Part shown: one piece after another, positions 1-6,272 of the stretch
Position numbering within the stretch: the first letter of the stretch is position 1
Layout of the letters: every line of letters starts with the position of its first letter
From: CAMBDR01 sp046597185
Lineage (GTDB): Bacteria > Pseudomonadota > Gammaproteobacteria > Burkholderiales > Burkholderiaceae_D
NCBI GenBank assembly: GCA_046597185.1
Contig: JBKJLF010000628.1
Coordinates: 1 to 7,881, forward strand
Direction: 5' to 3'
DNA: 7,881 nt
Program-made: the position numbers and the translations under genes
Notes under the pieces: model-generated
Seen by the model: the letters and a program-made list of their open reading frames with translations, nothing else
What the model was told of the DNA's origin: nothing
Database searches by the model: none

Positions 1-458
1 ACGCTGCCGCTGCTGCTTTCAAAACTGGAAAGTAAGCGACCCGTGCTTTCGCCGCTGGTGGCCAGCACTTGTTGGCCGCTGGCGGCCAGATTCAGGTAAG
101 TTGCCGCAGGGGTGCCCGCCACCCGCCATGCCAGCGCCCTCGCTCCATTTGAAGCCACCCTCGTACAGGCGCGCAATCGGTTGCGCGCGCAAGCTGCTTT
201 GGCATTGCACGGCAGGCTCGGCATTGCAAGCCACTTCGCCCGCCGCCAGCGACAAGCCATTTTCTGCACTGCCACCAAACGGGGTGCCGCCCCCACCACC
301 GCCGCAGCCATTGACGCATTTAAAAACCGCACGTCGAGCGAAGTGCCACCAAAAGTCGCCAGCATACTATCAAATATGTTTTTGCGGTAGATACAGTTTG
401 CGCGAATTTCGACCAGTACAGTTTGAAAGTGGCATTGCCCGTTTCTAAGTGCGCTCAC
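1..458 (-). pseudogene. Partial, possibly frame-disrupted gene running off the left edge
   Basis: I do not recognise this gene. On the minus strand one frame (frame A) is open from a GTG at 458, overlapping the TGA of the DUF885 gene, to the window edge, about 152 codons. Its first part reads like protein (FDSMLATFGGTSLDVRFLNA, about 371-315), and so does its last part (AWRVAGTPAATYLNLAASGQ, then a Ser/Gly-rich stretch, 131-1). In the middle, about 312-132, frame A uses rare Arg codons (AGG twice, CGA, CGG twice). A second frame (B) there reads far more naturally: a Gly-rich stretch, then NGLSLAAGEVACNAEPAVQC and ARLYEGGFKWSEGA. The best reading is coding A-B-A with two compensating frame changes, meaning a decayed or sequencing-damaged gene. 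Cys pairs and Gly/Ser linkers suggest an exported protein. No ribosome binding site supports the GTG, so the true start is unknown. The alternative is that only part of the interval is coding. Confidence 0.35.
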
Positions 459-2311
459 AGCGCCTGCTGCGCCTTAATCCAGCGCCCCATCTTCGCCTCC
501 AGCAACGGCAGCGGCAGCGTGCCATCACTTAAAATCGCATCATGAAAAGCACGCAAGTCAAATTTTGGCCCCAGCGCTGCCGTGGCTTGTTGGCGTAATT
601 CCTTGATTTTTAAAGCACCAATTTTATACGCCAGCGCCTGGCCCGGCCAGCCCATATAACGCTCGGTCGCCTGGATCGCAGTGGCCTGATTGTAGCCCAG
701 GGTGTCCTGCAAATAAACAATGGTTTGTTCGCGCGTCCAGCCTTTGGCGTGTAAGCCGGTATCCACTACCAGCCGTGCTGCGCGCAGCAATTCGCCGGTC
801 AGGTGGCCCAGATACGCATTCGGGTCGTTTTCATACAAGCCCATTTCATGCCCCAGCGTTTCCGCATACAGCGCCCAACCCTCGGTAAAGGCACTATTGA
901 TATCGGTTTGGCGAAAGCGCGGCAGTGGTAATTGCACCCCCAGGGCCATGTGGAAATGATGGCCCGGTTGCCCTTCGTGCAAAAACAGCGTGGTCATGCC
1001 GGTGGTGGCGTATTGCTCTGGCTTGTCAATCACGGCCCAAAATACGCCGGGGCGCGAGCCGTCTTGCGCGGGCTGGGTATAGTGGTTGGATTCGGTGGCG
1101 CGGCTGATTTCTGGCACCTCCCGAATCTCCAGTGCCGCCTTGGGTACGACGCTAAATAATTTGGGCAAGTGCGGTTTGACTTTTTCATTTAAGTTGCGAT
1201 AGGCCGCCAAAATCCCGGCTTCGCTTTTGAATGGGAAATATTTCTCTTGCCTGGTAATCCAGCCGGGCAAGCCATTGGCTGGGCCATCATAACCCAGTTG
1301 TGGGCCAAGTTTGGCAAATTCCGCCTGAATGCGCGCCACTTCCTGCAAACCAATGGCGTGAATTTGCTCTGGCGTCAAGTCGGTATTGGTCGCGCTTTTG
1401 ACTCTGGCCCGATACCAGTTGGCTCCATTGGGCAAGGCCGAGAGGCCGGCGCTGGCACGGCTGGCGGCCAGATAGTCTTGCCGCATAAAGTCGTTGAGCC
1501 GGCGCAGGGCTGGCAAAATCTGTTGGCTGATGCTGGTGCTATAGGCCAGCCGCAAACGGGCTTTGTCGGCTTCAGAAAAATCGGCGGGAAAATTCTTGAC
1601 TGGCGCATAGTAGGGGTGGTTTTCGACAGATTCACCCACCAGCGCCCTGAGTTGCGGCAACGTCGCCTCCACCAGCGCGCGTGGCATGACTATATGCTGC
1701 TTGATCCCTTCACGCATATTCTCGATGGCCAAGGCCGACCAGATTGGCAAAGCTTCAAGCCGACGCAGGAAAATAGCATATTGCGTCGGCGTTTTCAGGT
1801 TTTGCGCGTCAGTGCCGCTGGCAAAGGTGGCCAGCGTGACGGGCAGACTGCCGCTATGCTTCATCGGTAGCAAATGCTCGGGAAAGGCTTTTAACGCCAG
1901 GATGTTTTGTAGCATCCAGTCCATACAGTCCCGGGTGGTTTGATCGGCTGCGCTTAGTTGGGCGCGCGGTATGGCTTTGAGTTGTTTTTGCGTATCCAGT
2001 AAAAATAGCCTGTGTTGTTGCCGCACTTTGGGCAGCAGGGTCATGGGCAATTGATCGTCATGGCGTTGGTCATTATTGTAGGTTGAGCTGATCGGGTCAA
2101 ATTGGGCCTGGGTTTCATAGAAATGGCGCACCAAATTGGCCAGCTTGGTGGCCGCAGTTTTGGTCGCCGAAGTGCTCGCCGAAGTGCCCGCCGAAGTGCT
2201 CTCTGGTGCGGGTACTTCAATAGCGGTGCTTGCGCTGGCGTGAAAGCACAGCGCGGCGGCGCACAGCGGGAGTGTACGCAATACGGTGAACAGTAAGCTG
2301 AGATTATGCAT
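455..2311 (-). CDS. Secreted DUF885-family metallopeptidase-like protein
   Basis: The product is about 618 aa and matches the DUF885 family, whose members carry a zinc-peptidase-like signature and usually run about 560-620 aa. The family motif LHEGQPGHH is present: H445, E446 and H451 (numbered from the chosen start) are the probable metal ligands and general base. FTEGWALYAE follows about 30 residues later, with E477 as the likely third ligand. The N-terminus from the ATG at 2311 (MHNLSLLFTVLRTLPLCAAALCF) is a plausible Sec signal, followed by a Ser/Thr/Ala-rich linker, so a periplasmic or secreted enzyme is expected. The start is uncertain. The frame stays open upstream to an ATG at 2374 and a GTG at 2401, and 2374 has a weak GGGA nine bases upstream. 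I chose 2311 because it gives a single clean signal peptide. The gene lies just downstream of the LysR gene on the same strand and may be cotranscribed. The exact substrate cannot be read from the sequence. Confidence 0.85.
   Translation of the reverse strand: MHNLSLLFTVLRTLPLCAAALCFHASASTAIEVPAPESTSAGTSASTSATKTAATKLANLVRHFYETQAQFDPISSTYNNDQRHDDQLPMTLLPKVRQQHRLFLLDTQKQLKAIPRAQLSAADQTTRDCMDWMLQNILALKAFPEHLLPMKHSGSLPVTLATFASGTDAQNLKTPTQYAIFLRRLEALPIWSALAIENMREGIKQHIVMPRALVEATLPQLRALVGESVENHPYYAPVKNFPADFSEADKARLRLAYSTSISQQILPALRRLNDFMRQDYLAASRASAGLSALPNGANWYRARVKSATNTDLTPEQIHAIGLQEVARIQAEFAKLGPQLGYDGPANGLPGWITRQEKYFPFKSEAGILAAYRNLNEKVKPHLPKLFSVVPKAALEIREVPEISRATESNHYTQPAQDGSRPGVFWAVIDKPEQYATTGMTTLFLHEGQPGHHFHMALGVQLPLPRFRQTDINSAFTEGWALYAETLGHEMGLYENDPNAYLGHLTGELLRAARLVVDTGLHAKGWTREQTIVYLQDTLGYNQATAIQATERYMGWPGQALAYKIGALKIKELRQQATAALGPKFDLRAFHDAILSDGTLPLPLLEAKMGRWIKAQQAL
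2165..2200 (-). repeat. Three in-frame 12-bp tandem repeats in the peptidase linker
   Basis: On the plus strand the unit CGCCGAAGTGCT occurs at 2165-2176, 2177-2188 (last base C) and 2189-2200. Read on the coding minus strand it gives STSA-GTSA-STSA, directly after the predicted signal peptide of the DUF885 protein. Units of 12 bp keep the frame, so gain or loss of a copy would only lengthen or shorten the Ser/Thr linker. Confidence 0.85.
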
Positions 2312-2405
2312 GATGGTCGCGATTAACTTGGGGGAGGCTGCGTATGCTACATGAAAATACAAAATGATGCTCATAAAGTATATTCCCAGCCAGATTGTCA
2401 CTTTG

Positions 2406-3293
2406 CTACTTACTTATCCGCTCTTGCAAGAAACTGACGAAGGCGGCGGTTTTGGGTGCCAGCCAATCGCGCGCCGGGTAGACCGCATAAATGGGCGAGC
2501 CGCTTTGCATCGGGTAGTCCGACAAAATATTAACCAGTTCGCCGCGTGCCAATTCTTCGCGCACCAAAAACAAGCCAATCGCCAGAATCCCCATACCGAT
2601 GCAAGCAGCCGATACCAGGGCGCTGCCATCATTAATTTGCAATGGGCCATCCACCTTGACGGTGTGCGGGCCTTCGGTGCCCAGAAAATGCCATTCATCC
2701 ATCACGCGGCCGCTGTTGGCATACACCAGGCAAGCGTGCTGGGCCAAGTCTTTCGGGTGGGTGGGGCTGCCAGCGCGCGCCAGGTAGGCGGGCGCGGCCA
2801 CCAACAGGCTGGGGTTATCGCTCAGCTTGCGCGCTACGAGGGAAGAATCGGCCAGGTTCGACGCCCGGATCGCCACATCGATTTGCTGTTCGATCAAGTC
2901 TACCAGGCGGTCTTCCAACTGAAGCGACACTTTCACTTGCGGGTAGAGTTGGGTAAATTCCGCGATTAAAGGCACCATTCTGCGCCGCCCCGCCATGGAG
3001 CAAGATACCCGCAACTGGCCGCGCACCTGTTGTTGAAATTGATCGGTGAGATGCTCGATATTGCTCAGGGAGCGTTCGATTTGGCGCGCTTCCTGCAACA
3101 CCATTTCGCCGATTTCGGTTAACGCCAGGCGTCGCGTGGAGCGCTGAATCAGGCGTGCGCCCAGTTCTTGTTCCAGCCGCGCCAATTGGCGCGAAACCAC
3201 CGATTTGCCGCAACCCAGTGCGGTGGCGGCGCGGCTGATGCTGCCAGCTTTGACGATGGCGGCAAAATTAGCCAGATGTTGCGGATTGAGCAT
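2406..3293 (-). CDS. LysR-family transcriptional regulator (CrgA/DmlR-like)
   Basis: This is a full-length LTTR of 295 aa (the family is usually about 300). The winged helix-turn-helix is at about residues 3-62, with the recognition region GKSVVSRQLARLEQELGARL and the typical TRRLALTEIGE wing. A linker helix (about 63-90) leads to the periplasmic-binding-like effector domain (about 93-292). This starts RVSCSMAGRRRMVPLIAEF, the pattern of the CrgA/DmlR subgroup. The ATG at 3293 is supported by GGGGA seven bases upstream and by alignment of the HTH to the N-terminus. The regulator is divergent from the CurA-like reductase at 3562, the usual LTTR/target arrangement, so control of that gene and of itself is the natural inference. 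The DUF885 gene follows on the same strand and may be read through. Cys28 in the HTH and Cys98 at the start of the effector domain are noticeable, but redox sensing is only a guess. The ligand is unknown. Confidence 0.93.
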   Translation of the reverse strand: MLNPQHLANFAAIVKAGSISRAATALGCGKSVVSRQLARLEQELGARLIQRSTRRLALTEIGEMVLQEARQIERSLSNIEHLTDQFQQQVRGQLRVSCSMAGRRRMVPLIAEFTQLYPQVKVSLQLEDRLVDLIEQQIDVAIRASNLADSSLVARKLSDNPSLLVAAPAYLARAGSPTHPKDLAQHACLVYANSGRVMDEWHFLGTEGPHTVKVDGPLQINDGSALVSAACIGMGILAIGLFLVREELARGELVNILSDYPMQSGSPIYAVYPARDWLAPKTAAFVSFLQERISK

Positions 3294-3319
3294 GCTGGTT
3301 TCCCCAAAAGAATCAGGGT

Positions 3320-3348
3320 ATGATGCGAGATTGTCCCGAAAAAGTCAA
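3320..3348 (-). promoter_or_regulatory. Candidate promoter for the LysR gene
   Basis: On the minus strand, TTGACT (3348-3343, 5 of 6 to the sigma-70 -35) and CATCAT (3325-3320, 4 of 6 to the -10) are separated by 17 bp. Transcription would begin near 3313, giving a leader of about 20 nt that includes the GGGGA ribosome binding site. The -10 is weak. Confidence 0.35.
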
Positions 3349-3371
3349 CAATGAAATGCAGATTCGATGAC

Positions 3372-3400
3372 TTATCAGGCAAGCTGATCTGACCTATACT
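3372..3400 (+). promoter_or_regulatory. Candidate sigma-70 promoter for the CurA-like reductase
   Basis: TTATCA (3372-3377, 4 of 6) and TATACT (3395-3400, 5 of 6) are separated by exactly 17 bp. Transcription would start near 3407, giving a leader of about 155 nt that carries the ten-unit 10-bp repeat array. A poor -35 with a good -10 fits a promoter that depends on an activator, as is common for LysR targets. Confidence 0.5.
3374..3388. promoter_or_regulatory. Candidate LysR-type operator (T-N11-A dyad)
   Basis: ATCAG-GCAAG-CTGAT is a perfect 5-bp inverted repeat with a 5-bp spacer. It contains T3375-N11-A3387, the form of a classic LTTR box. It lies between the divergent LysR and reductase genes and overlaps the -35 and spacer of the rightward promoter. 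LTTR activation sites are more often centred near -65, so at this position binding could repress, or reshape the spacer. Assignment to this regulator is inferred from position and form. Confidence 0.45.
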
Positions 3401-3450
3401 GCTGTTCATCGACAAGTAACACGAATCAGTAACACAAAAACTCAACCTGA

Positions 3451-3550
3451 TCCAACTTAATTTAATTAAATTGAACTTAATTGAACTTAATTGAACTTAA
3501 TTGAACTTAATTGAGCTTAATCTAACTTAATCTAAGTTAATTCAACTTAC
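3451..3550 (+). repeat. Ten tandem 10-bp AT-rich units in the divergent promoter region
   Basis: The consensus unit is TTGAACTTAA. Units at 3471-3510 are four exact copies; 3511-3520 differs by one base, and the outer units (3451-3470 and 3521-3550) by two or three. No base falls out of register over 100 bp. The period is close to one helical turn, so the A/T steps recur on one face of the DNA. The array ends one base before the GGAG ribosome binding site of the reductase gene and lies downstream of its predicted promoter, so it would be transcribed as leader RNA. Function is unknown; curvature, nucleoid-protein binding and multiple regulator sites are possible. Confidence 0.95.
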
Positions 3551-3561
3551 CGGAGAACTTT

Positions 3562-4569
3562 ATGACCATCATCAATCATCAATACAAACTCGCAGCCCGC
3601 CCACAAGGTACCATACAGCGTAGCGACTGGTTATACGCCCAGGAAGCCTTGCGCGAGCCGGGCGAAGGCGAAGTGCAAGTCAAAATCCTGTACATCTCGC
3701 TCGACCCCGCCATGCGCGGTTGGGTAGCAGACAAAGATTCTTACATGCCGCCCGTGGGTTTGAATGAAGTGATGCGCGCCATTACCGTGGGTCGGGTTAC
3801 GGCTTCGAATAATCCGAATTTTGCGCTGGGCGACCATGTCACCGGTTTGCTGGGGGTGCAGGAATATGCGATTTCCAACGGTCAGGGTTTGAATAAAATC
3901 GACCCACGTATGGCACCGTTGCCGATGTTTTTGGGCACATTGGGCATGCCCGGCATTACCGCTTACTTTGGTTTGCTCGATGTGGGTCAACCGAAACAAG
4001 GCGATACCGTGGTGGTGTCTGGCGCGGCGGGTGCGGTGGGTAGTATTGTGGGGCAAATCGCCAAAATTAAAGGTGCGCGGGTGGTGGGTATTGCGGGTGG
4101 GGCTGACAAATGCCGTTATCTGGTAGAAGAACTGGGTTTTGATGCGGCGATTGATTATAAAACCGAAAATGTGGAACAAGCGTTGAAGCAGCATTGCCCG
4201 AACGGGATTGATGTGTATTTTGATAATGTCGGTGGGGAAATTCTGGATGCTGCTTTGGCCAATTTGGCGATGAATGCGCGCATTGTGATTTGCGGCGCGA
4301 TTTCGCAATACAACAGCAAAGAAATCAAAGGGCCAGCCAATTATTTATCGTTATTGGTCAAGCGCGCTACCATGCGCGGCATGGTGGTCGGTGATTATTG
4401 GGGCCGTGCGGGTGAAGCCTTGATGGCGATGGGCGGCTGGTTGCAGGCTGGCAAGTTGAAATCGCGTGAGGATGTGGTGGAAGGTTTGGAAGCCTTCCCG
4501 GAAGCGCTGCAAAAATTGTTCACCGGGGAAAACAATGGCAAGCTGGTGTTGAAGGTGGCTGCACAGTAA
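3562..4569 (+). CDS. NADP-dependent oxidoreductase, CurA / LTB4 12-hydroxydehydrogenase group
   Basis: The 335-aa product is a complete zinc-independent medium-chain dehydrogenase/reductase. Members of this group (E. coli CurA, mammalian prostaglandin reductases) use NADPH to reduce the C=C bond of alpha,beta-unsaturated ketones and aldehydes. The diagnostic features are SLDPAMRGW (residues 46-54) followed by a MPPVGLNEVMRA segment, the dinucleotide-binding loop SGAAGAVGS (153-161) at the head of the Rossmann fold, FDNVGG (220-225), and CGAISQYN (244-251). No zinc-binding Cys/His set is present. It should be cytosolic. The ATG at 3562 has GGAG six bases upstream and gives the expected N-terminus. 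The gene is divergent from a LysR regulator and preceded by a promoter with an overlapping dyad, so induction by an electrophile or ketone through that regulator is plausible. The physiological substrate cannot be told from sequence. Confidence 0.93.
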   Translation: MTIINHQYKLAARPQGTIQRSDWLYAQEALREPGEGEVQVKILYISLDPAMRGWVADKDSYMPPVGLNEVMRAITVGRVTASNNPNFALGDHVTGLLGVQEYAISNGQGLNKIDPRMAPLPMFLGTLGMPGITAYFGLLDVGQPKQGDTVVVSGAAGAVGSIVGQIAKIKGARVVGIAGGADKCRYLVEELGFDAAIDYKTENVEQALKQHCPNGIDVYFDNVGGEILDAALANLAMNARIVICGAISQYNSKEIKGPANYLSLLVKRATMRGMVVGDYWGRAGEALMAMGGWLQAGKLKSREDVVEGLEAFPEALQKLFTGENNGKLVLKVAAQ

Positions 4570-4597
4570 AGTGGTAATGCGTTAATCAGCAGAGCTT

Positions 4598-4623
4598 AGC
4601 CCGTGCCAGCGTTGGCGTGGGCT
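4598..4623. terminator. Hairpin between convergent genes, possible terminator
   Basis: AGCCCGTGCCA (4598-4608) pairs with TGGCGTGGGCT (4613-4623) over 11 positions, including two G-U wobbles in the plus-strand RNA, around the loop GCGT. It sits in the 52-bp gap between the reductase stop and the convergent substrate-binding protein gene, and overlaps the latter's TAG by two bases. No run of T follows on either strand, so it is not a textbook intrinsic terminator; it may end transcription with low efficiency or protect 3' ends. Confidence 0.4.
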
Positions 4624-5488
4624 ATTCCTTACGCCCAAACTTCAAAAACCCCTCCGGCACTTTGCCGCCGACAAAATTCTTTTCCGCCAGCTTGAGCAAG
4701 CTACCATCCTGTTGCATTTTTTCTATTGCTAGCGTCCATTCCTTGAGCAACTTTTGCGCCTCTTTATGTTGGCTATTGATTAAAATATCGCCAACAATAT
4801 CGAATACCGTAAAATTAACAATACCAAATTCGGCGGCCTTAGGATCTTGTGCCAAGTGGGTGTAAATCGCCACATCGACCGCCAAGCCCAAATCACAACG
4901 ATTGGCCGCCACTTTGCGAAACAAGCTGGGCAAATCATTCGATGGGTCAATTTCAATGCCATGTTTTTTAAATAATTCCCCGGCTGCCGAGTCGCGCTGC
5001 GCGCAAATCCGATAGGGCTTGAATTCAGCCAGACTGGTGTGGTGGGGTATTTTTTTTAAATTTGGCTTGTGATAAAAAAAGACGAATTTACTCGTGCCTA
5101 TTTGTATCGGAAGAATACGCCCCTGTTTAATCGCCTCAATATGGTGGTTACGCGTGCCCAAACCGACCAAGAAAGTGCCATTGTCCAGTTCTTGCCGGGC
5201 CCGCGACAAAGGGTGGAAAATGATTTGAAAAGGGTGATCCGGGTTTAATTGTTGTAATTGCTGTAAAAGATCCACCGCATAACCGCGTGGAACGTCATTG
5301 TCGGTATAAAAAAATGGCGGGTATTCAAACGTGATCACTGGTTGCGTCGATAAGCCAATGCCACTGTTTTGCGCCGCTGCTGGCCAAAGCGGGTGCAGCA
5401 GGCAAAACAACACAGCCAAGCGTGTCAGAAACGACTTGGGCCAAGTGTTTGGGCGGTAGCGTTTGCGCAGGAGGGTCACGATGTGCAC
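4622..5488 (-). CDS. Periplasmic substrate-binding-type protein (SBP_bac_3-like)
   Basis: The 288-aa product has a basic n-region, a hydrophobic core (LTRLAVLFCLLHPLW, about 21-35) and a likely signal peptidase I site after PAAA (about 39/40), so it should be periplasmic. The mature part follows the pattern of family 3 solute-binding proteins: VITFEYPPFFY near the start, RGYAVDLLQQL (about 68-78), the CDLGLAVD region (198-205), and a C-terminal helix with DGSLLKLAEKNF (261-272). There is no permease or ATPase gene beside it. It may therefore be an orphan binding protein or a sensory or accessory domain rather than part of an adjacent ABC importer. The ligand is not predictable. The start is uncertain: GTG at 5488 has no Shine-Dalgarno sequence, and a second GTG lies at 5479. 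The gene contains runs of eight T (5050-5057) and seven A (5074-5080 and 5308-5314) on the plus strand, which are slippage-prone. Confidence 0.8.
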   Translation of the reverse strand: MHIVTLLRKRYRPNTWPKSFLTRLAVLFCLLHPLWPAAAQNSGIGLSTQPVITFEYPPFFYTDNDVPRGYAVDLLQQLQQLNPDHPFQIIFHPLSRARQELDNGTFLVGLGTRNHHIEAIKQGRILPIQIGTSKFVFFYHKPNLKKIPHHTSLAEFKPYRICAQRDSAAGELFKKHGIEIDPSNDLPSLFRKVAANRCDLGLAVDVAIYTHLAQDPKAAEFGIVNFTVFDIVGDILINSQHKEAQKLLKEWTLAIEKMQQDGSLLKLAEKNFVGGKVPEGFLKFGRKE

Positions 5489-5508
5489 TAAATAAAGGAG
5501 GGTTCATA

Positions 5509-5517
5509 ATCATATCA
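5509..5517 (-). promoter_or_regulatory. Possible extended -10 for the substrate-binding protein gene
   Basis: The minus strand reads TGATATGAT from 5517 to 5509, a TGN extended -10 joined to TATGAT (5 of 6). There is no good -35 at normal spacing, which an extended -10 can tolerate. Transcription would begin near 5502, only about 14 nt before the GTG at 5488, in keeping with the lack of a ribosome binding site there. Confidence 0.3.
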
Positions 5518-5655
5518 GGAAATTTGCACCATATTGGCTCGGTTTGTGTCATCTTGGCGAAATTTTCCTTGTTGTCTGGCTCAGAGCTGGGCAAGGCTCG
5601 CGTATGATGGCGGGTACTGCTTTGGCATGGTATTTGAACTGGAAAAGGAGGGCTT

Positions 5656-6228
5656 ATGCCTCATGGACGAAATTTACGGCGCACCAGCTTGAAACTGGGT
5701 TTGGCGGCGTTCGCAATGCTGGGTTTGAGCCACTGCGCCAACTTTGTTGGGCCGCGTGATATTACGGTGCCGCTGGATAAATTGCAGGCGCAGTTAAACC
5801 AGCGCTTTCCCAGCAATAGCCGCTATCTGGAAGTGTTTGATATCAGCCTGGGCCAGCCTAAAATCACCTTTTTGCCGGATCAAAACCGGATTCAATTTGA
5901 TGTTGCCATTACCATTGCGCCACCGTTTACCAGCAAGCGTTTATATTCGGCCGTGTCATTATCGGGCGCACTCAGTATCGACAATGTGCGCAAAGGCGTG
6001 ATGTTGGTGGAACCTAAGGTGGAAAGCCTGAAACTGGATGGCGTGGATGCCATCATGGGGCGGCAATTTTCCAAACTGGGCAATTATGCGCTGGAACGGA
6101 TGTTTAAAGATATCCCTTTGCACCGCTTTAAAGATGAAGATTTACAGGTGGCAGGCGTACAATTTGTGCCCACCAGCGTTACCGTGCTCCAGCAGAGTCT
6201 GGTGATTCATGTTGAACCGCTCAGGTAA
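5656..6228 (+). CDS. DUF1439 / YceB-like lipoprotein
   Basis: The 190-aa product resembles the DUF1439 family, to which E. coli lipoprotein YceB (about 186 aa) belongs; function in the family is not settled. The N-terminus has basic residues (R5, R8, R9, K13), a hydrophobic core LGLAAFAMLGL and Cys27 as the likely lipidated residue, followed by ANF. The lipobox is LSHC; His just before the Cys is atypical, since Gly, Ala or Ser is usual. The RRTSLK stretch also resembles a weak twin-arginine motif. The mature part starts with ITVPLDKLQAQLNQRFP and alternates beta segments, with GVMLVEPKVESLKLDGVD in the centre and HVEPLR at the end. The ATG at 5656 has a very strong AGGAGGG a few bases upstream, which fixes the start. 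uppP follows 44 bp downstream on the same strand, so cotranscription is possible. The protein probably faces the periplasm from the inner or outer membrane. Confidence 0.82.
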   Translation: MPHGRNLRRTSLKLGLAAFAMLGLSHCANFVGPRDITVPLDKLQAQLNQRFPSNSRYLEVFDISLGQPKITFLPDQNRIQFDVAITIAPPFTSKRLYSAVSLSGALSIDNVRKGVMLVEPKVESLKLDGVDAIMGRQFSKLGNYALERMFKDIPLHRFKDEDLQVAGVQFVPTSVTVLQQSLVIHVEPLR

Positions 6229-6259
6229 ATTTTTGCCCTGATTAATTAGCAATAATTTT

Positions 6260-6265
6260 TATAAT
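6260..6265 (+). promoter_or_regulatory. uppP: Perfect TATAAT just upstream of uppP
   Basis: TATAAT lies at 6260-6265 in the AT-rich 44-bp gap before uppP. No convincing -35 occurs 16-18 bp upstream. If active, it would start transcription near 6272, essentially at the ATG at 6273, making the message leaderless or nearly so. It may equally be a chance match in AT-rich DNA. Confidence 0.3.
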
Positions 6266-6272
6266 AGTTGGA

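Noticed and set aside
1247..1870. Plus-strand open frame of 207 codons
   Set aside because: It lies wholly inside the DUF885 gene on the other strand, which carries a complete family motif; its own protein has no recognisable domain and reads as an antisense shadow.
2364..2969. Plus-strand open frame of 201 codons
   Set aside because: It is antisense to the LysR effector domain, with no recognisable motif and no ribosome binding site that I could see.
3631..4308. Minus-strand open frame of 225 codons, rich in His, Arg and Asn
   Set aside because: It is antisense to the clear CurA-like reductase, and its composition is what complementing that gene's codons would give.
5325..5594. Minus-strand open frame of 89 codons overlapping the substrate-binding protein start
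   Set aside because: Its second half is an alternative frame of the signal-peptide region, and the Pro/Ala/His-rich sequence shows no domain; the in-frame GTG of the larger gene is the better start.
5570..5610. Promoter for the lipoprotein gene: TTGTCT at 5572-5577 with TATGAT at 5603-5608
   Set aside because: The spacer is 25 bp, far outside the working range, and no better -35 is seen at 16-18 bp; I leave the promoter unassigned.
6229..6272. Possible terminator between the lipoprotein gene and uppP
   Set aside because: The CAGG/CCTG arms around the T run pair only over about four bases, so no stable hairpin followed by a T tract is present.
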